NCBI RefSeq assembly: GCF_001957125.1
Contig: NZ_MPHJ01000005.1
Span: forward strand, 248,001 to 312,000
Reading direction: 5' to 3'
DNA from: Shewanella sp. UCD-KL12
GTDB lineage: Bacteria > Pseudomonadota > Gammaproteobacteria > Enterobacterales > Shewanellaceae
DNA length: 64,000 nt
A program made the position numbers and the translations under genes. Positions 44,176 through 54,854 of this stretch are shown here, piece after piece; position 1 is the first letter of the stretch; every line of letters starts with the position of its first letter. The notes below the pieces were generated by a model. It made no database searches, had not been told where the DNA came from, and saw only the letters and a program-made list of their open reading frames with translations.

Positions 44176-45117
44176 ATGAGCCAGTCAATTCGCCAATCAG
44201 TCATGCAAGCAAGCCGAGAATGGGTTGCCGATTTCAATCGTGGTAATACCCAAAAATGTATCGCCCGCTACTTTCCTGAAGCTAAGATGCAGGTATCGCC
44301 ATTCGGTCGATTCGATGGCCTTGAAGCCATCTCTCAGTTTTGGTTAGGGTTTGCCGAAAGTAAGCCTGGGGATCTCGTGTATCGAAATGTTGAGATCAAG
44401 GTGCTTAACGATAAGCAAGCCATCTTATCGGCAAACTGGTCGATGAATATCGCCAGCGGCTTTATCAGTAAGGAGCTATGGACCTTAGCGCAAGACGGGC
44501 AGTGGTATTTAGAAGAGGACGATTTTAGCGTACTCACGCAACTTGAGGCGCCATTAGCCCAAGCGCAACGCACGGCACTTGTCTTGGTCGATTTGCAAAA
44601 TGATTACTTCCCTGGTGGACGTTTCGAGCTGGAAAATCCAGTGACGAGTACTCAAAAAGCAAAAGAGTTACTCACTCACTTCAGAGCTAAGCAGCTGCCT
44701 GTTATCCATATTCAGCATATCTTTGAAGATGAAAATGCGCCCTTCTTTGCAGTGAATACAACAGGTATTGAGATTGAGAACAGCGTCGCACCGATTGAGG
44801 GCGAGCCAGTTATCGTCAAACATCAGATAGACAGCTTTATCAATACTGCACTGGAACAAACTCTGGTTGAGCTAGGCATAGATAAACTCGTGATTGTCGG
44901 AGCAATGGCACAAGCCTGTGTGCAGACTATCTGTCGCAGCGCTGTTAATAAGGGCTATCAATGTGAAGTAATTGAAGATGGTGTCGCGGCGCCTGCGTTA
45001 GAGTATGCAGCCCATAGCTTCTCAGGTGCAGAGCTGATTGCAGCCAATATGCTGTCACTCACTTTTGGTGGCGCTGCAGTGACTAATAGCCAAACCTGGT
45101 TCGCACAAAACAGCTAA
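44176..45117 (+). CDS. Fusion of NTF2/SnoaL-like domain and isochorismatase-family hydrolase
   Basis: A 313-residue two-domain protein. Residues about 5-118 form an NTF2-like (SnoaL/DUF4440) fold (SREWVADFNRGNTQKCIARYF, then FGRFDGLEAI). Residues about 128-300 form a cysteine hydrolase of the isochorismatase family with the complete triad Asp139 (LVDLQNDY), Lys215 (IVKHQID) and Cys248 (AQACVQT). Such hydrolases act on isochorismate, nicotinamide or amides and carbamates; the substrate is unknown. The NTF2 part may shape or extend the active site. Probably controlled by the divergent LysR. Confidence 0.85.
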   Translation: MSQSIRQSVMQASREWVADFNRGNTQKCIARYFPEAKMQVSPFGRFDGLEAISQFWLGFAESKPGDLVYRNVEIKVLNDKQAILSANWSMNIASGFISKELWTLAQDGQWYLEEDDFSVLTQLEAPLAQAQRTALVLVDLQNDYFPGGRFELENPVTSTQKAKELLTHFRAKQLPVIHIQHIFEDENAPFFAVNTTGIEIENSVAPIEGEPVIVKHQIDSFINTALEQTLVELGIDKLVIVGAMAQACVQTICRSAVNKGYQCEVIEDGVAAPALEYAAHSFSGAELIAANMLSLTFGGAAVTNSQTWFAQNS

Positions 45118-45143
45118 ATGAGCAGCTCACATTAACAGCACAG

Positions 45144-45488
45144 CTAATCAAACCAGGTGGCAGCTTTGGCTGCCGCCTGACTTTCTACGGCATCATCGAT
45201 ATACATGCTTACCATAGCAAGTGCGGCGGCTAATGCGCCCAAATCATCAGAAAAACCAACCAATGGCGTTAAGTCTGGAATCGCATCTAACGGGGTAATG
45301 AAATAGGCTAAAGCACCAAAGATGATGGTCTTAGCCCATTTAGGAGTATCAGGTCGTTGCGCCGCATAATAGAGACATAGTGCATTTTCAATCACTTCTC
45401 GACCCGCTTTCTTGGCAAACAGCTTTACCTTGTTCCAGAAGCCTTCATCAGTATACCCCTCAGTGGTACCCGCTGAATTATCACTCAT
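45144..45488 (-). CDS. YkvA-like DUF1232 protein
   Basis: A 114-residue protein; ATG 45488 (MSDNSAGTTEGYTDEG) is chosen because AGGAG lies just before it, cutting 48 residues from the open frame. The DUF1232 core is visible: LCLYYAAQRPDTPKWAKTII, FGALAYFITPLDAIPDLTPL and GFSDDLGALAAALAMV. The hydrophobic ALAYFITPLDAIPD segment is the family hallmark and may dip into the membrane. Function unknown. It lies in the same direction downstream of ygiQ with a terminator between them. Confidence 0.88.
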   Translation of the reverse strand: MSDNSAGTTEGYTDEGFWNKVKLFAKKAGREVIENALCLYYAAQRPDTPKWAKTIIFGALAYFITPLDAIPDLTPLVGFSDDLGALAAALAMVSMYIDDAVESQAAAKAATWFD

Positions 45489-45615
45489 AAACACTCCTAG
45501 GGCCTGTTGGCTTTCACGGTTGTTGTTACTCAATCTTAATGGGTTGGGTGTAAGGAATCGAGCAATGATGCCAAATAGGTTAAGCAAAAAGCTCGTAACA
45601 CTACAACAGGGCCAC

Positions 45616-45642
45616 AAAAAAGGAGTACCCATTGGATACTCC
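45616..45642 (-). terminator. ygiQ: Terminator of ygiQ
   Basis: On the minus strand GGAGTA-N9-TACTCC followed by a T run (A run at 45616-45621 on the plus strand), about 30 bp after the ygiQ stop. Confidence 0.8.
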
Positions 45643-45673
45643 CTTATTTTATATAATTTAGCTAGAAGCTGCG

Positions 45674-48001
45674 CTACCTTTGATGCTTAGGCGTAGTACC
45701 CCAAGCATTTTTCTTAGCTGGACGCTTCTTGCTATTAGCACCTGCTCCCTGCCCTGTGGGGGCTTTGCCACCCTGTTTATTTGAGGAGCCTGACTTATTT
45801 GAACTGCCAGCTTTTCCTTTTGGCTTTCTATCGGCAAACTGATCTTCAGAGAAACGGGTAAAGGCCTTCTTGCCATCTGAGCTCGCTTTCTTGTTGCCCT
45901 TATTCGCGCCGCTCTTATTCGTGCCATTCTTACTCTTATTACGCATGGCTTCACGTTCTTGACGTGATTCTGCTGGGACGAGACAGTTGGCACCATTACC
46001 AATTAACTTCTCTTTACCCATCTCGATTAGCGCTTCACGGATCATAGGCCAGCCCGCCTCGTCATGATAACGCAGCAGTGCTTTATGTAATTTACGTTGG
46101 CGGCCTTTCTTCGGCACACTCACCTCTTCACTGGTGTGCTTAACGTTTTTAAGTGAGTTAAGCTCAGTGTGATAAATCGTTGTCGCGTTAGCCATAGGTG
46201 ATGGATAGAAGTTCTGCACCTGGTCTAACTTAAACTTTTCGCCTTTTAGCCACAGCGCTAGGTTCACCATATCTTCGTTGGTGGTCCCTGGGTGAGCCGA
46301 GATAAAGTAAGGGATTAAGTACTGCTTCTTGCCTGCTTCTTTCGAGTATTTATCGAATAGCTCTTTAAACTTGTCATAAGTGCCCATGCCCGGCTTCATC
46401 ATCTTGTTCAGCGGGCCCTCTTCGGTATGCTCTGGCGCAATCTTAAGATAACCACCGACATGGTGCGTCGCTAGCTCTTTTACATAACGCGGATCTTCTG
46501 AAGCTAAATCATAGCGAACACCTGATGCAATTAAGATCTTCTTAATGCCTGGCAAATCGCGGGCCGCACGGTACAGGTCGATTGTCGGCTGATGATCGGT
46601 ATCCATATGGCCACAGATATCGGGGAAAATACAGGAGATACGGCGACAGGTTTTTTCAGCTTTCTCACTCTTACAGCCCAAGTGATACATGTTAGCCGTA
46701 GGACCACCAAGATCTGATATAACGCCGGTAAAGCCTGGCACCTTGTCTTGAATATCTTTAATCTCATTCACAATCGACTCTTGCGAACGACTCTGAATGA
46801 TACGCCCCTCATGCTCTGTGATAGAGCAGAATGAACAGCCACCAAAACAACCACGCATGATATTGATTGAGGTCTTAATCATGTCATAGGCAGGGATCTT
46901 CTCTTTACCGTACGAAGGGTGTGGCACTCGCTGATACGCCAGACCAAACACACCATCCATCTCTTCGGTGCTTAATGGCCATGCAGGTGGATTTACCCAG
47001 ATAGCACGCTCAGCATGGGGTTGAAACAGAGCTCTGGCACAACCAGGATTCTGCTCTTGGTGCAAGATTCTAGACGCATGGGCGTAAAGGTATTTATCGC
47101 CAGCCACTTTTTCATAGCTAGGCAGTAAGACATAGGTCTTCTCCCATGGCTTAGGGCGAGCAGGCTGTACACTGATAGCCTTAGGCGCATCATTATCGAA
47201 AACTTTCACATCCGATGGGCCAGAGAGGTTTTTACAACCAACATCATCTGCCCCATACGGGTTTGGAATGGGGTCAATCTTGTGTAGCTGATCGATCTTA
47301 CGCGAATCCATGCCCTTCCATTCAGGCAAGGGTTCTTTACGGATCACTGTGGTACCACGAATATTGTGCATTTCACTGAGTGATTCTCCACTCGCCATAC
47401 GGTGAGATATTTCCACCAGCGGACGCTCGGCATTACCGTAAACTAAGATATCCGCTTTAGCATCTAAAACGACTGAACGGCGCACTTTATCTGACCAATA
47501 ATCATAGTGAGCGATACGACGTAGGCTCGCCTCTATGCCACCAATGACGACAGGCACTTGTTTAAACGCTTCTTTACAGCGTTGGGTATAAACAGTGACC
47601 GCACGATCTGGGCGTTTACCGCCGATATTACCTGCGGTATAGGCATCATCATGGCGCATACGACGCTCTGCCGTATAACGGTTAATCATCGAATCCATGT
47701 TGCCAGCTGTTACCCCAAAATAGAGGTTTGGCTTGCCCAGCTTCATGAAGTCATTTTTATTAGACCAGTCAGGCTGAGAAATAATCCCCACTCTGAACCC
47801 CTGAGCTTCAAGCATACGACCGATAACAGCCATACCGAAACTGGGGTGATCCACGTAGGCATCGCCTGTGACTATGATAATGTCGCAGCTATCCCAACCT
47901 AACTTATTCATCTCCTTACGAGACATAGGTAAAAAAGGCGCCGCTTTCGTTTGATCTGAGCGGTATTTGGGATAAGTAAAAAGAGTGGATTCAACTTGCA
48001 T
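45674..48001 (-). CDS. ygiQ: YgiQ-family radical SAM protein
   Basis: A 775-residue radical SAM protein. The Cys motif [12 protein letters not shown] (CxxxCxxC) binds the 4Fe-4S cluster that cleaves S-adenosylmethionine; the N-terminal half resembles a B12-binding-like fold with [11 protein letters not shown] near 45. The C-terminal 120 residues are low-complexity, rich in Lys, Ser, Gly and Asn, and probably disordered. The reaction catalysed by the family is not known. Single gene with its own terminator. Confidence 0.92.
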   Translation of the reverse strand: MQVESTLFTYPKYRSDQTKAAPFLPMSRKEMNKLGWDSCDIIIVTGDAYVDHPSFGMAVIGRMLEAQGFRVGIISQPDWSNKNDFMKLGKPNLYFGVTAGNMDSMINRYTAERRMRHDDAYTAGNIGGKRPDRAVTVYTQRCKEAFKQVPVVIGGIEASLRRIAHYDYWSDKVRRSVVLDAKADILVYGNAERPLVEISHRMASGESLSEMHNIRGTTVIRKEPLPEWKGMDSRKIDQLHKIDPIPNPYGADDVGCKNLSGPSDVKVFDNDAPKAISVQPARPKPWEKTYVLLPSYEKVAGDKYLYAHASRILHQEQNPGCARALFQPHAERAIWVNPPAWPLSTEEMDGVFGLAYQRVPHPSYGKEKIPAYDMIKTSINIMRGCFGGCSFCSITEHEGRIIQSRSQESIVNEIKDIQDKVPGFTGVISDLGGPTANMYHLGCKSEKAEKTCRRISCIFPDICGHMDTDHQPTIDLYRAARDLPGIKKILIASGVRYDLASEDPRYVKELATHHVGGYLKIAPEHTEEGPLNKMMKPGMGTYDKFKELFDKYSKEAGKKQYLIPYFISAHPGTTNEDMVNLALWLKGEKFKLDQVQNFYPSPMANATTIYHTELNSLKNVKHTSEEVSVPKKGRQRKLHKALLRYHDEAGWPMIREALIEMGKEKLIGNGANCLVPAESRQEREAMRNKSKNGTNKSGANKGNKKASSDGKKAFTRFSEDQFADRKPKGKAGSSNKSGSSNKQGGKAPTGQGAGANSKKRPAKKNAWGTTPKHQR

Positions 48002-48210
48002 GAGTCATAAAGCCTAGCTATCTAATGGTGAAAAATCATTCGCGCCCATTAACGGGACGCGGATTATAGCAGGGGACACACCATCTAGGCGAACAAAAAA
48101 CGAACAAAAGTAAAGAAAAGCGGCTTTAAGATAGAAATACTCGTTTACCCTTAAAACCTGTGTGGCCTTTTGACAAGCTAAGCTTTACCGCTTAACTTGT
48201 CCTATGCCGC

Positions 48211-48630
48211 TCATGAGTTAGCTAAATAACCCATCGAATCCAGAGTGAAGTGAGTTAGGTTAAACACAGCTAAGATCAAAATGACCGACCAGCTCAGTAA
48301 ACCTCCCCAGAAACGCCCTAGGTGATAGCCTCCACGACCTTTAGTTAAACCTACGGCATGCAGGCAGCGCCCCACTAACCAAGTGATACCAAGCAGGTGC
48401 ATATAGATAGCAGAAAGACTATTCAACTCGGCGACCAGCAACAAAATCATTGCAATTGGGGCATTTTCAACTAAGTTAGCATGGACACGATTAGCTATTC
48501 TCAGCTCCTCATTACCTGAGCTGCCAAGCCCTATTTTATGTTTTCGGCGCAGCTTAATCACCCTCATCGCAAAAGCCACCACTAAGATTGCAGTGAGACT
48601 GATATAAAGACCTGAGATTACCACTGACAT
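48211..48630 (-). CDS. MAPEG-family membrane protein
   Basis: A 139-residue protein with four hydrophobic segments. The MAPEG signature is present: RVHANLVENAPIAMILLLVAE (residues about 47-67), with Arg, Asn and Glu in the usual places for glutathione binding, followed by GRCLHAVGL. Family members conjugate or reduce lipophilic substrates with glutathione in the membrane. Single gene, in the same direction as ygiQ. A glutathione-linked FrmA lies at 53292-54422. Confidence 0.88.
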   Translation of the reverse strand: MSVVISGLYISLTAILVVAFAMRVIKLRRKHKIGLGSSGNEELRIANRVHANLVENAPIAMILLLVAELNSLSAIYMHLLGITWLVGRCLHAVGLTKGRGGYHLGRFWGGLLSWSVILILAVFNLTHFTLDSMGYLANS

Positions 48631-48790
48631 ATGTGTTCCTTTTCCTTGGGTAGGTTGTTTTTACGATCAGCATTACAACATACAGCAAAGATGTAAATAT
48701 TTTCCAGACGATTAACCTTTTTTCCACAAACTAGGTTAATATGCGCTCGTTTGATGGAAACGGTAATTTAATCCAAAACAGGCCTAACGA

Positions 48791-50011
48791 GTGAACAACG
48801 AAGAATTTATAACAAAACGACGATTTATCATTAAGTTAGGCAAGTCGTTACATAAATTTGGTACCCCTGCTTACCGACTAGAAGCCCACCTTCAAGCGGT
48901 CACTCAACTCTTGGGGTTGGAGGGATATTTTCTAATCTCCCCCACAGCTATGACCTTTGTGTTACAACATGACACAGACCAAGAATATAACCATGTCGCC
49001 CGCGTTAATCCTGGCGAGTTAGATCTTGGCTCACTTGCCAGAACTGATGAGCTGGTCGAAGAACTAGTTTCCGGAAAGCGCACGCTTTCTGAAGCACTAG
49101 AACGCCTCGAAGAGATAGCTAACAAACCTAATCCATACAGCAATAGGCTCACCCTACTTGCATTTGGTAGCTCTGCAGGTGCCTTTGCCATGCTGATGGG
49201 CACCAGTTGGAACGATGTTTTCTGGTCAGCACTGTTAGGCCTTATGGTTTATGGCTTAGTTTACCGTGCAGAGCGTTCTAAGCGTATGGCTGAAATGCTA
49301 GAACCTTTAGCCGCGATACTCTGTGCGGTTATCGCCAGTGCAATCTCTCACGTCGACCCCAATATCAATATGCCAGTAGTGATCTTATCCGGGATCATTA
49401 TCTTTATTCCCGGGTTAGCCCTGACACTCGGTATGGCAGAACTGGCCGCAAGAGACTTAATATCTGGAACAGCACGCATCATGGATGCCTTCATGCTGCT
49501 GTTTAAGCTCTACTTTGGTGTCATTTTGGGTATGGTTGTTGGCAGCGCTATTTTTGGTGACGCCATAGGTTTCGACCCAGACCCTGTGCCACAATGGGCT
49601 ATCTGGTCTGCAGTCCCCATTCTTTCGATGGCGCTGGTGATCATATTCAAGGCACGAATGAAAGATGCTCCCTGGGGCATACTCGCCGGGATAGTGGCCT
49701 TCTTCTCCTCTATGCTAGGCAGCATCTACCTCGGAGACTCTATCGGTATCTTCTTCGGCGCATTTGCCGTTGGTGTCTATTCAAACTTATTTGCTCGCTG
49801 GATGAAGGCCCCCGCCTCTATCGCACTCTTGCAGGGGATCGTCATCTTAGTCCCTGGCAGTAAAACCTATATTGGCCTTAATACGCTTATTTTAGGCGAG
49901 ACCATGCTCAACCAATCACATATAGGCACGCAAATTTTCCTTATTTTTATGTCGTTAATTGCGGGATTAATATTCGCTAACGTCGCAGTGCCTCCAAGAA
50001 GAACGCTTTAA
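48791..50011 (+). CDS. ThrE-type threonine/serine exporter
   Basis: A 406-residue fused exporter in which the YjjP-like N-terminal part (KLGKSLHKFGTPAYRLEAHL) and the YjjB-like C-terminal part (KAPASIALLQGIVILVPGSK) are joined, as in ThrE of Corynebacterium. About ten membrane segments follow a soluble N-terminus of some 110 residues. It begins with GTG at 48791, without a strong ribosome site. Members export threonine, serine or, for the split form, succinate; substrate is inferred only. Confidence 0.85.
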   Translation: MNNEEFITKRRFIIKLGKSLHKFGTPAYRLEAHLQAVTQLLGLEGYFLISPTAMTFVLQHDTDQEYNHVARVNPGELDLGSLARTDELVEELVSGKRTLSEALERLEEIANKPNPYSNRLTLLAFGSSAGAFAMLMGTSWNDVFWSALLGLMVYGLVYRAERSKRMAEMLEPLAAILCAVIASAISHVDPNINMPVVILSGIIIFIPGLALTLGMAELAARDLISGTARIMDAFMLLFKLYFGVILGMVVGSAIFGDAIGFDPDPVPQWAIWSAVPILSMALVIIFKARMKDAPWGILAGIVAFFSSMLGSIYLGDSIGIFFGAFAVGVYSNLFARWMKAPASIALLQGIVILVPGSKTYIGLNTLILGETMLNQSHIGTQIFLIFMSLIAGLIFANVAVPPRRTL

Positions 50012-50261
50012 TAAGTGATGATGTCACTGAGCGCTAATATATCAAATTAGTGCTCAGTAATTTTTACCCTTTCGCATTTTCCTCTGCACCCTATACCCAG
50101 CCTGATGTGTCTCTTAAATTCAAACTAAAACTGAATAAAAATCACCCATTTATTTTCGGTTTCTCCTTGACTAACGCCGACTCCGAGTGTGTTATTAAGT
50201 TGTAATAAAATTTTTTAAATTGCGCAGCCAAACATACACTAAAAGTGTATAAGGCCTTTAT

Positions 50262-51947
50262 ATGATGGGATTAAAGCGGATTTTATCTCTATCTATTCTT
50301 TGTTTTTTGGCAAGCATGCCAAGCAGAGGAGACGAGGCCAGTGTACCTACTTCATCGGTATTGGCAGCCCAAGAGTGGGCATCTCTTCCAAGCAATAAAA
50401 AAACGTCTAAAGAGCCTATATTGATCCGCAAGATCGTGGTCTCCAGCCACCCTATCTTTGATGAATCAGAACCGGATACCTTTTTTATTCACCACTGGGC
50501 CAACTACCTACATATCAATACCCGTGAGCCTGTCATCATCAACAAGCTAGATTTCGGTGCTGGGGATGAGGTCAGTCAAAAAGATCTGGATGAAGCCCAG
50601 AGAATACTCAGATATGAGCCCTACCTTCGTGACGCCAAAGTCACAATCGCTGAGCCCGCCCCCGATGCGGACATCACCGAAGAGGGAGAAACTTTATTGG
50701 TTGAAACTTGGGACAATTGGTCTCTTTTACCCACATTGAGCCTTAGTCGAAGCGGCGGTGAGAGTAAATTTTCAGTGGGATTAAAAGAGGATAACTTTCT
50801 TGGTTATGGCATACGAACCCGTCTTAAATACAGTTCAGATGCCGATAGAACTGGTTACAAGTTTGCCATAGAAGCCCCATTAGAGAGCTTTGTTCAACAC
50901 TCTAAAGTTGCGTTCCATTATGATGAGAATAGCGATGGCCAATCGACACAATTCTACTTCAATAAACCTTTTTATACACTCAATACTCAAGACATGTACT
51001 CAGCCATGTACAGCGATGACCTGCGTGTCGATACAGTAAAACAAAATGGTATCGATATTAATGAGTTTGAGCATCAGCACGATTTTAATAGCCTAGTATA
51101 TGGTTGGCGCATCACCCTAAATGATGACTCACGTTCTCGTATTATTACTGGTGTGACACAAGATCGCAGTCAGTTCGATAATCTTGAAACCTATCCTGAC
51201 TCTGCACTCCCTAAAGACAGAGACTTCCTCTACCCTTGGCTAGCTTACGAGTACCTTCAAGATGATTTTAGAGTGCTCAATAATGTCCACCTTATCAACT
51301 ATAACGAAGACTTTAACTTAGGTTGGCATCACTACTTTAAACTTGGCTTAGAAACCCAAGATACCAATGACGGCTCACCTCTGGGTTATCACCTCAATTG
51401 GAAAACAACCCGAGGTTACCAAGCTGGTCAGGAGTTATTGCTGCTTAGCTTTGATGGCCAGGGCGTATTTGCCACCAGCCAAGATGACTTTTTTCAGGTC
51501 AATATAAACGCTGAATACTTTTATCAAATAGATCCTAAATGGACTGTCTATACAAAAACCAGACTCAGTACTTCACAAAATAATTACTTAGATAAACCCT
51601 TTGCACTTGGCGATGATACAGGCATCCGAGGCTATCCTAACGACTATCAACACGGTGACAACCAGTGGCTGTTTACCTCTGAGATTAGAAACTATCCCAA
51701 TATAAACTTGTATCAATTAGCTGAACTGGGCTGGGCTGCATTTGTCGATGTAGGGCAAGCCTTTGGTGGACCCGATGATAATAATGAGATCAACGGGCCA
51801 ATTGGTAGCGTCGGCATAGGGGCGCGCATCTACTCCTCCCGTTCAAGCTATGGCAATGTCGCCCATATCGATTTCAGTGTCCCCTTTACTACTGGCGTTG
51901 AAGTAAACAGTTGGGAGTGGCGTTTTCAGGTCAGAAACCGATTCTGA
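50262..51947 (+). CDS. Omp85-superfamily outer-membrane protein with a POTRA-like domain
   Basis: A 561-residue protein with a signal peptide, a periplasmic domain (about 30-150) with one POTRA-like unit (INKLDFGAGDEVSQKDLDEAQRIL is the typical helix region), and a barrel that includes the RGY motif (GDDTGIRGYPNDY) and a terminal Phe (FQVRNRF). It is longer than the barrel protein at 11490-12689 and differs from it, so the window carries two separate Omp85 relatives. No passenger exoprotein gene lies next to it, which argues against a TpsB role. The substrate is unknown. Confidence 0.85.
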   Translation: MMGLKRILSLSILCFLASMPSRGDEASVPTSSVLAAQEWASLPSNKKTSKEPILIRKIVVSSHPIFDESEPDTFFIHHWANYLHINTREPVIINKLDFGAGDEVSQKDLDEAQRILRYEPYLRDAKVTIAEPAPDADITEEGETLLVETWDNWSLLPTLSLSRSGGESKFSVGLKEDNFLGYGIRTRLKYSSDADRTGYKFAIEAPLESFVQHSKVAFHYDENSDGQSTQFYFNKPFYTLNTQDMYSAMYSDDLRVDTVKQNGIDINEFEHQHDFNSLVYGWRITLNDDSRSRIITGVTQDRSQFDNLETYPDSALPKDRDFLYPWLAYEYLQDDFRVLNNVHLINYNEDFNLGWHHYFKLGLETQDTNDGSPLGYHLNWKTTRGYQAGQELLLLSFDGQGVFATSQDDFFQVNINAEYFYQIDPKWTVYTKTRLSTSQNNYLDKPFALGDDTGIRGYPNDYQHGDNQWLFTSEIRNYPNINLYQLAELGWAAFVDVGQAFGGPDDNNEINGPIGSVGIGARIYSSRSSYGNVAHIDFSVPFTTGVEVNSWEWRFQVRNRF

Positions 51948-52021
51948 TTGAGGCGAGATATCACTGATACACGTATGTTTACAGACTAGACTTATCTTTA
52001 TGGAACTTAGAGTGACTCTTT

Positions 52022-52816
52022 ATGCTTCGTTACAGCCTCTTACTTATACTGCTTTTCTCTACGATTTTTCAGTCCCATGCTGAGTCGTTGAAGATCGTAT
52101 GCCATGAATTTGCCCCCTTTAGCTACGAAGATGAAAACCATAACGTTACAGGGATCTTAGTTGAAATAACCAGACAAGCCTGCAAGAGTTGGGAGCACTC
52201 ATGCGACATTGAACTCTTGCCCAATAAGCGCGCTAAACAAGTTTTTCACAGTGGCTTAGCCGAAGGGCATTTTCTTGGTTGGAATGCTGAACGCGCCAAC
52301 AGTATCTGGTTCTCAGTTCCCCTGCTTGAAACTGAATATGGCTTCTACACACTCAAACATAAAGAGGTCAAAACAATTAACCAACTCGCCGGCAAAAATA
52401 TCGGCGTTTTTGCTCCCTCAAACACTTACCAATCTTTGCTCGATATAGATAAAAGAGTGCAGCAGTCGGGCATGCCAGCTATGCATATCTATCAGTTTAA
52501 TTCAGCCAATGAGCAACCATTGAAAATGCTATCGATTGAACGTTTCGATGCCTATTTCGTCAACAGAGATGTTGGCGCGTTTTATGCCCACCAGCTCGGC
52601 TTAAATGGCCTAGACTATCTGGGTAGCGAAGACAAGATTCATTATTTTCTTGGATTTAAGATGAGATATAACAACTACGACATCATTAAATCTTTCAATC
52701 ACCATTTAGATACCCTGTTACGTCAGGGCGAATTTGATACCTTATATAAACAGTGGAAAATGCAGCCTCCCAGCCTGCCCCAATCTGAATACTCCCCGTT
52801 GAATATCCCTTTTTAA
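52022..52816 (+). CDS. Periplasmic solute-binding protein family 3
   Basis: A 264-residue secreted protein with a signal peptide ending FQSHAES and the SBP_bac_3 fold: LKIVCHEFAPFSYEDE, VTGILVEITRQACKSW, AGKNIGVFAPSNTYQSLL. No ABC permease or ATPase gene is nearby, so it may be a stand-alone sensor or signalling protein rather than a transporter component, as is common among family 3 proteins in Shewanella. It starts 74 bp after the Omp85 gene and may be co-transcribed with it. Confidence 0.88.
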   Translation: MLRYSLLLILLFSTIFQSHAESLKIVCHEFAPFSYEDENHNVTGILVEITRQACKSWEHSCDIELLPNKRAKQVFHSGLAEGHFLGWNAERANSIWFSVPLLETEYGFYTLKHKEVKTINQLAGKNIGVFAPSNTYQSLLDIDKRVQQSGMPAMHIYQFNSANEQPLKMLSIERFDAYFVNRDVGAFYAHQLGLNGLDYLGSEDKIHYFLGFKMRYNNYDIIKSFNHHLDTLLRQGEFDTLYKQWKMQPPSLPQSEYSPLNIPF

Positions 52817-52828
52817 TTTTTTGCCAAC

Positions 52829-53155
52829 TTAATGGCTATGCCCTTGTGAAAGATTGATCATCACTACACCAGCAGCGACAAAGATCATTCCCACCCAAGC
52901 CGTCGCATCCAGGTGTTGACGATAAAAAAGCGCCGATAACATAGTCACAGTCACTATGGCTAATCCTGCCCATAGAGCATGCACAACACCAACAGGCATC
53001 CCCTTCATCGCCTGACCTAAAAATAGAAAGGCAGTGAGATGTCCCAAGATAACCATAGCCGCAGGCAAAGGTCTGGTAAAACCATCGGTCGCCTTAAGTG
53101 CCACATGGGATAACGCTTCAGCCATTACCCCTAACAATAGAAAAACCCAACTCAT
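52829..53155 (-). CDS. SMR-family small multidrug/metabolite transporter
   Basis: A 108-residue protein with four membrane helices. The conserved membrane glutamate is Glu13 (GVMAEALSHVALK), which binds the cation or proton, and the loop GVVHALWAGLAIV corresponds to the family's WxGxG region. Position and length fit EmrE/SugE/MdtI relatives; specificity is not evident. It ends in GHSH. It lies just downstream of frmA on the same strand but with about 135 bp between them that contain a hairpin. Confidence 0.85.
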   Translation of the reverse strand: MSWVFLLLGVMAEALSHVALKATDGFTRPLPAAMVILGHLTAFLFLGQAMKGMPVGVVHALWAGLAIVTVTMLSALFYRQHLDATAWVGMIFVAAGVVMINLSQGHSH

Positions 53156-53254
53156 AAATAGCTACCTTATCTGAAACAGATCAAATTCCGCATGTGTTAG
53201 CGAGATGACATATCTACCGCTAAACCTAGTCACACCAAGTAAGATAAATGTTCA

Positions 53255-53276
53255 GGCATAGCCTATTTGCTATGCC
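53255..53276 (-). terminator. frmA: Hairpin after frmA
   Basis: GGCATAGC (53255-53262) / GCTATGCC (53269-53276), perfect 8-bp stem about 15 bp after the frmA stop; no strong T run on the minus strand. Confidence 0.45.
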
Positions 53277-53291
53277 CGAACCTTAAACGTC

Positions 53292-54422
<1,131 letters not shown>

Positions 54423-54854
54423 TTATCTTCTACCTTTCATTCTATTCAAGGCCAGCCATCTGCTCCCTTGTTTGTATGGCAGCTATTATAGCTATCTCAC
54501 ACAAGGTGATAATCCACCTACCAAGCAAATAACCTTTACCGTACAGTAACAATCCAGGTAGCCGTTCTCATTAATATGCTTTAACGATCTTCTCGCCTTA
54601 ATATAAGTGCAGCTTTTACGCTTAGCTTGCTCAATAAAGCCTAAGGGATCACCTCGGAAACCAGCCAGCCAATTATTACAACTGAGTAAAAGTTATTTAC
54701 CTTTTACACCAATTGTTCCTATTTAAAGCCAAATTATAATAGCCGCCATCAGATATCCCAGTCTCAATACACTAAATTGAAACTAAGCATTAAGCCCTGG
54801 GAGTCATCAATCAATATATGTAAAGCACCGCTCAGGGTGCGCGAAGGAACTATT
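54423..54854. other. Divergent intergenic region frmA / ndh with a near-palindrome
   Basis: About 430 bp without a supported ORF. TTACCGTACAGTAA at 54536-54549 is palindromic at six of seven pairs and may be a repressor or MerR-type site for frmA. No clear promoter boxes were found around it. Confidence 0.35.

Noticed and set aside
48172..48201. Terminator after the MAPEG gene
   Set aside because: A 12-bp hairpin with one mismatch is present, but the minus strand continues with AAAA and not with T, so an intrinsic terminator is not supported.
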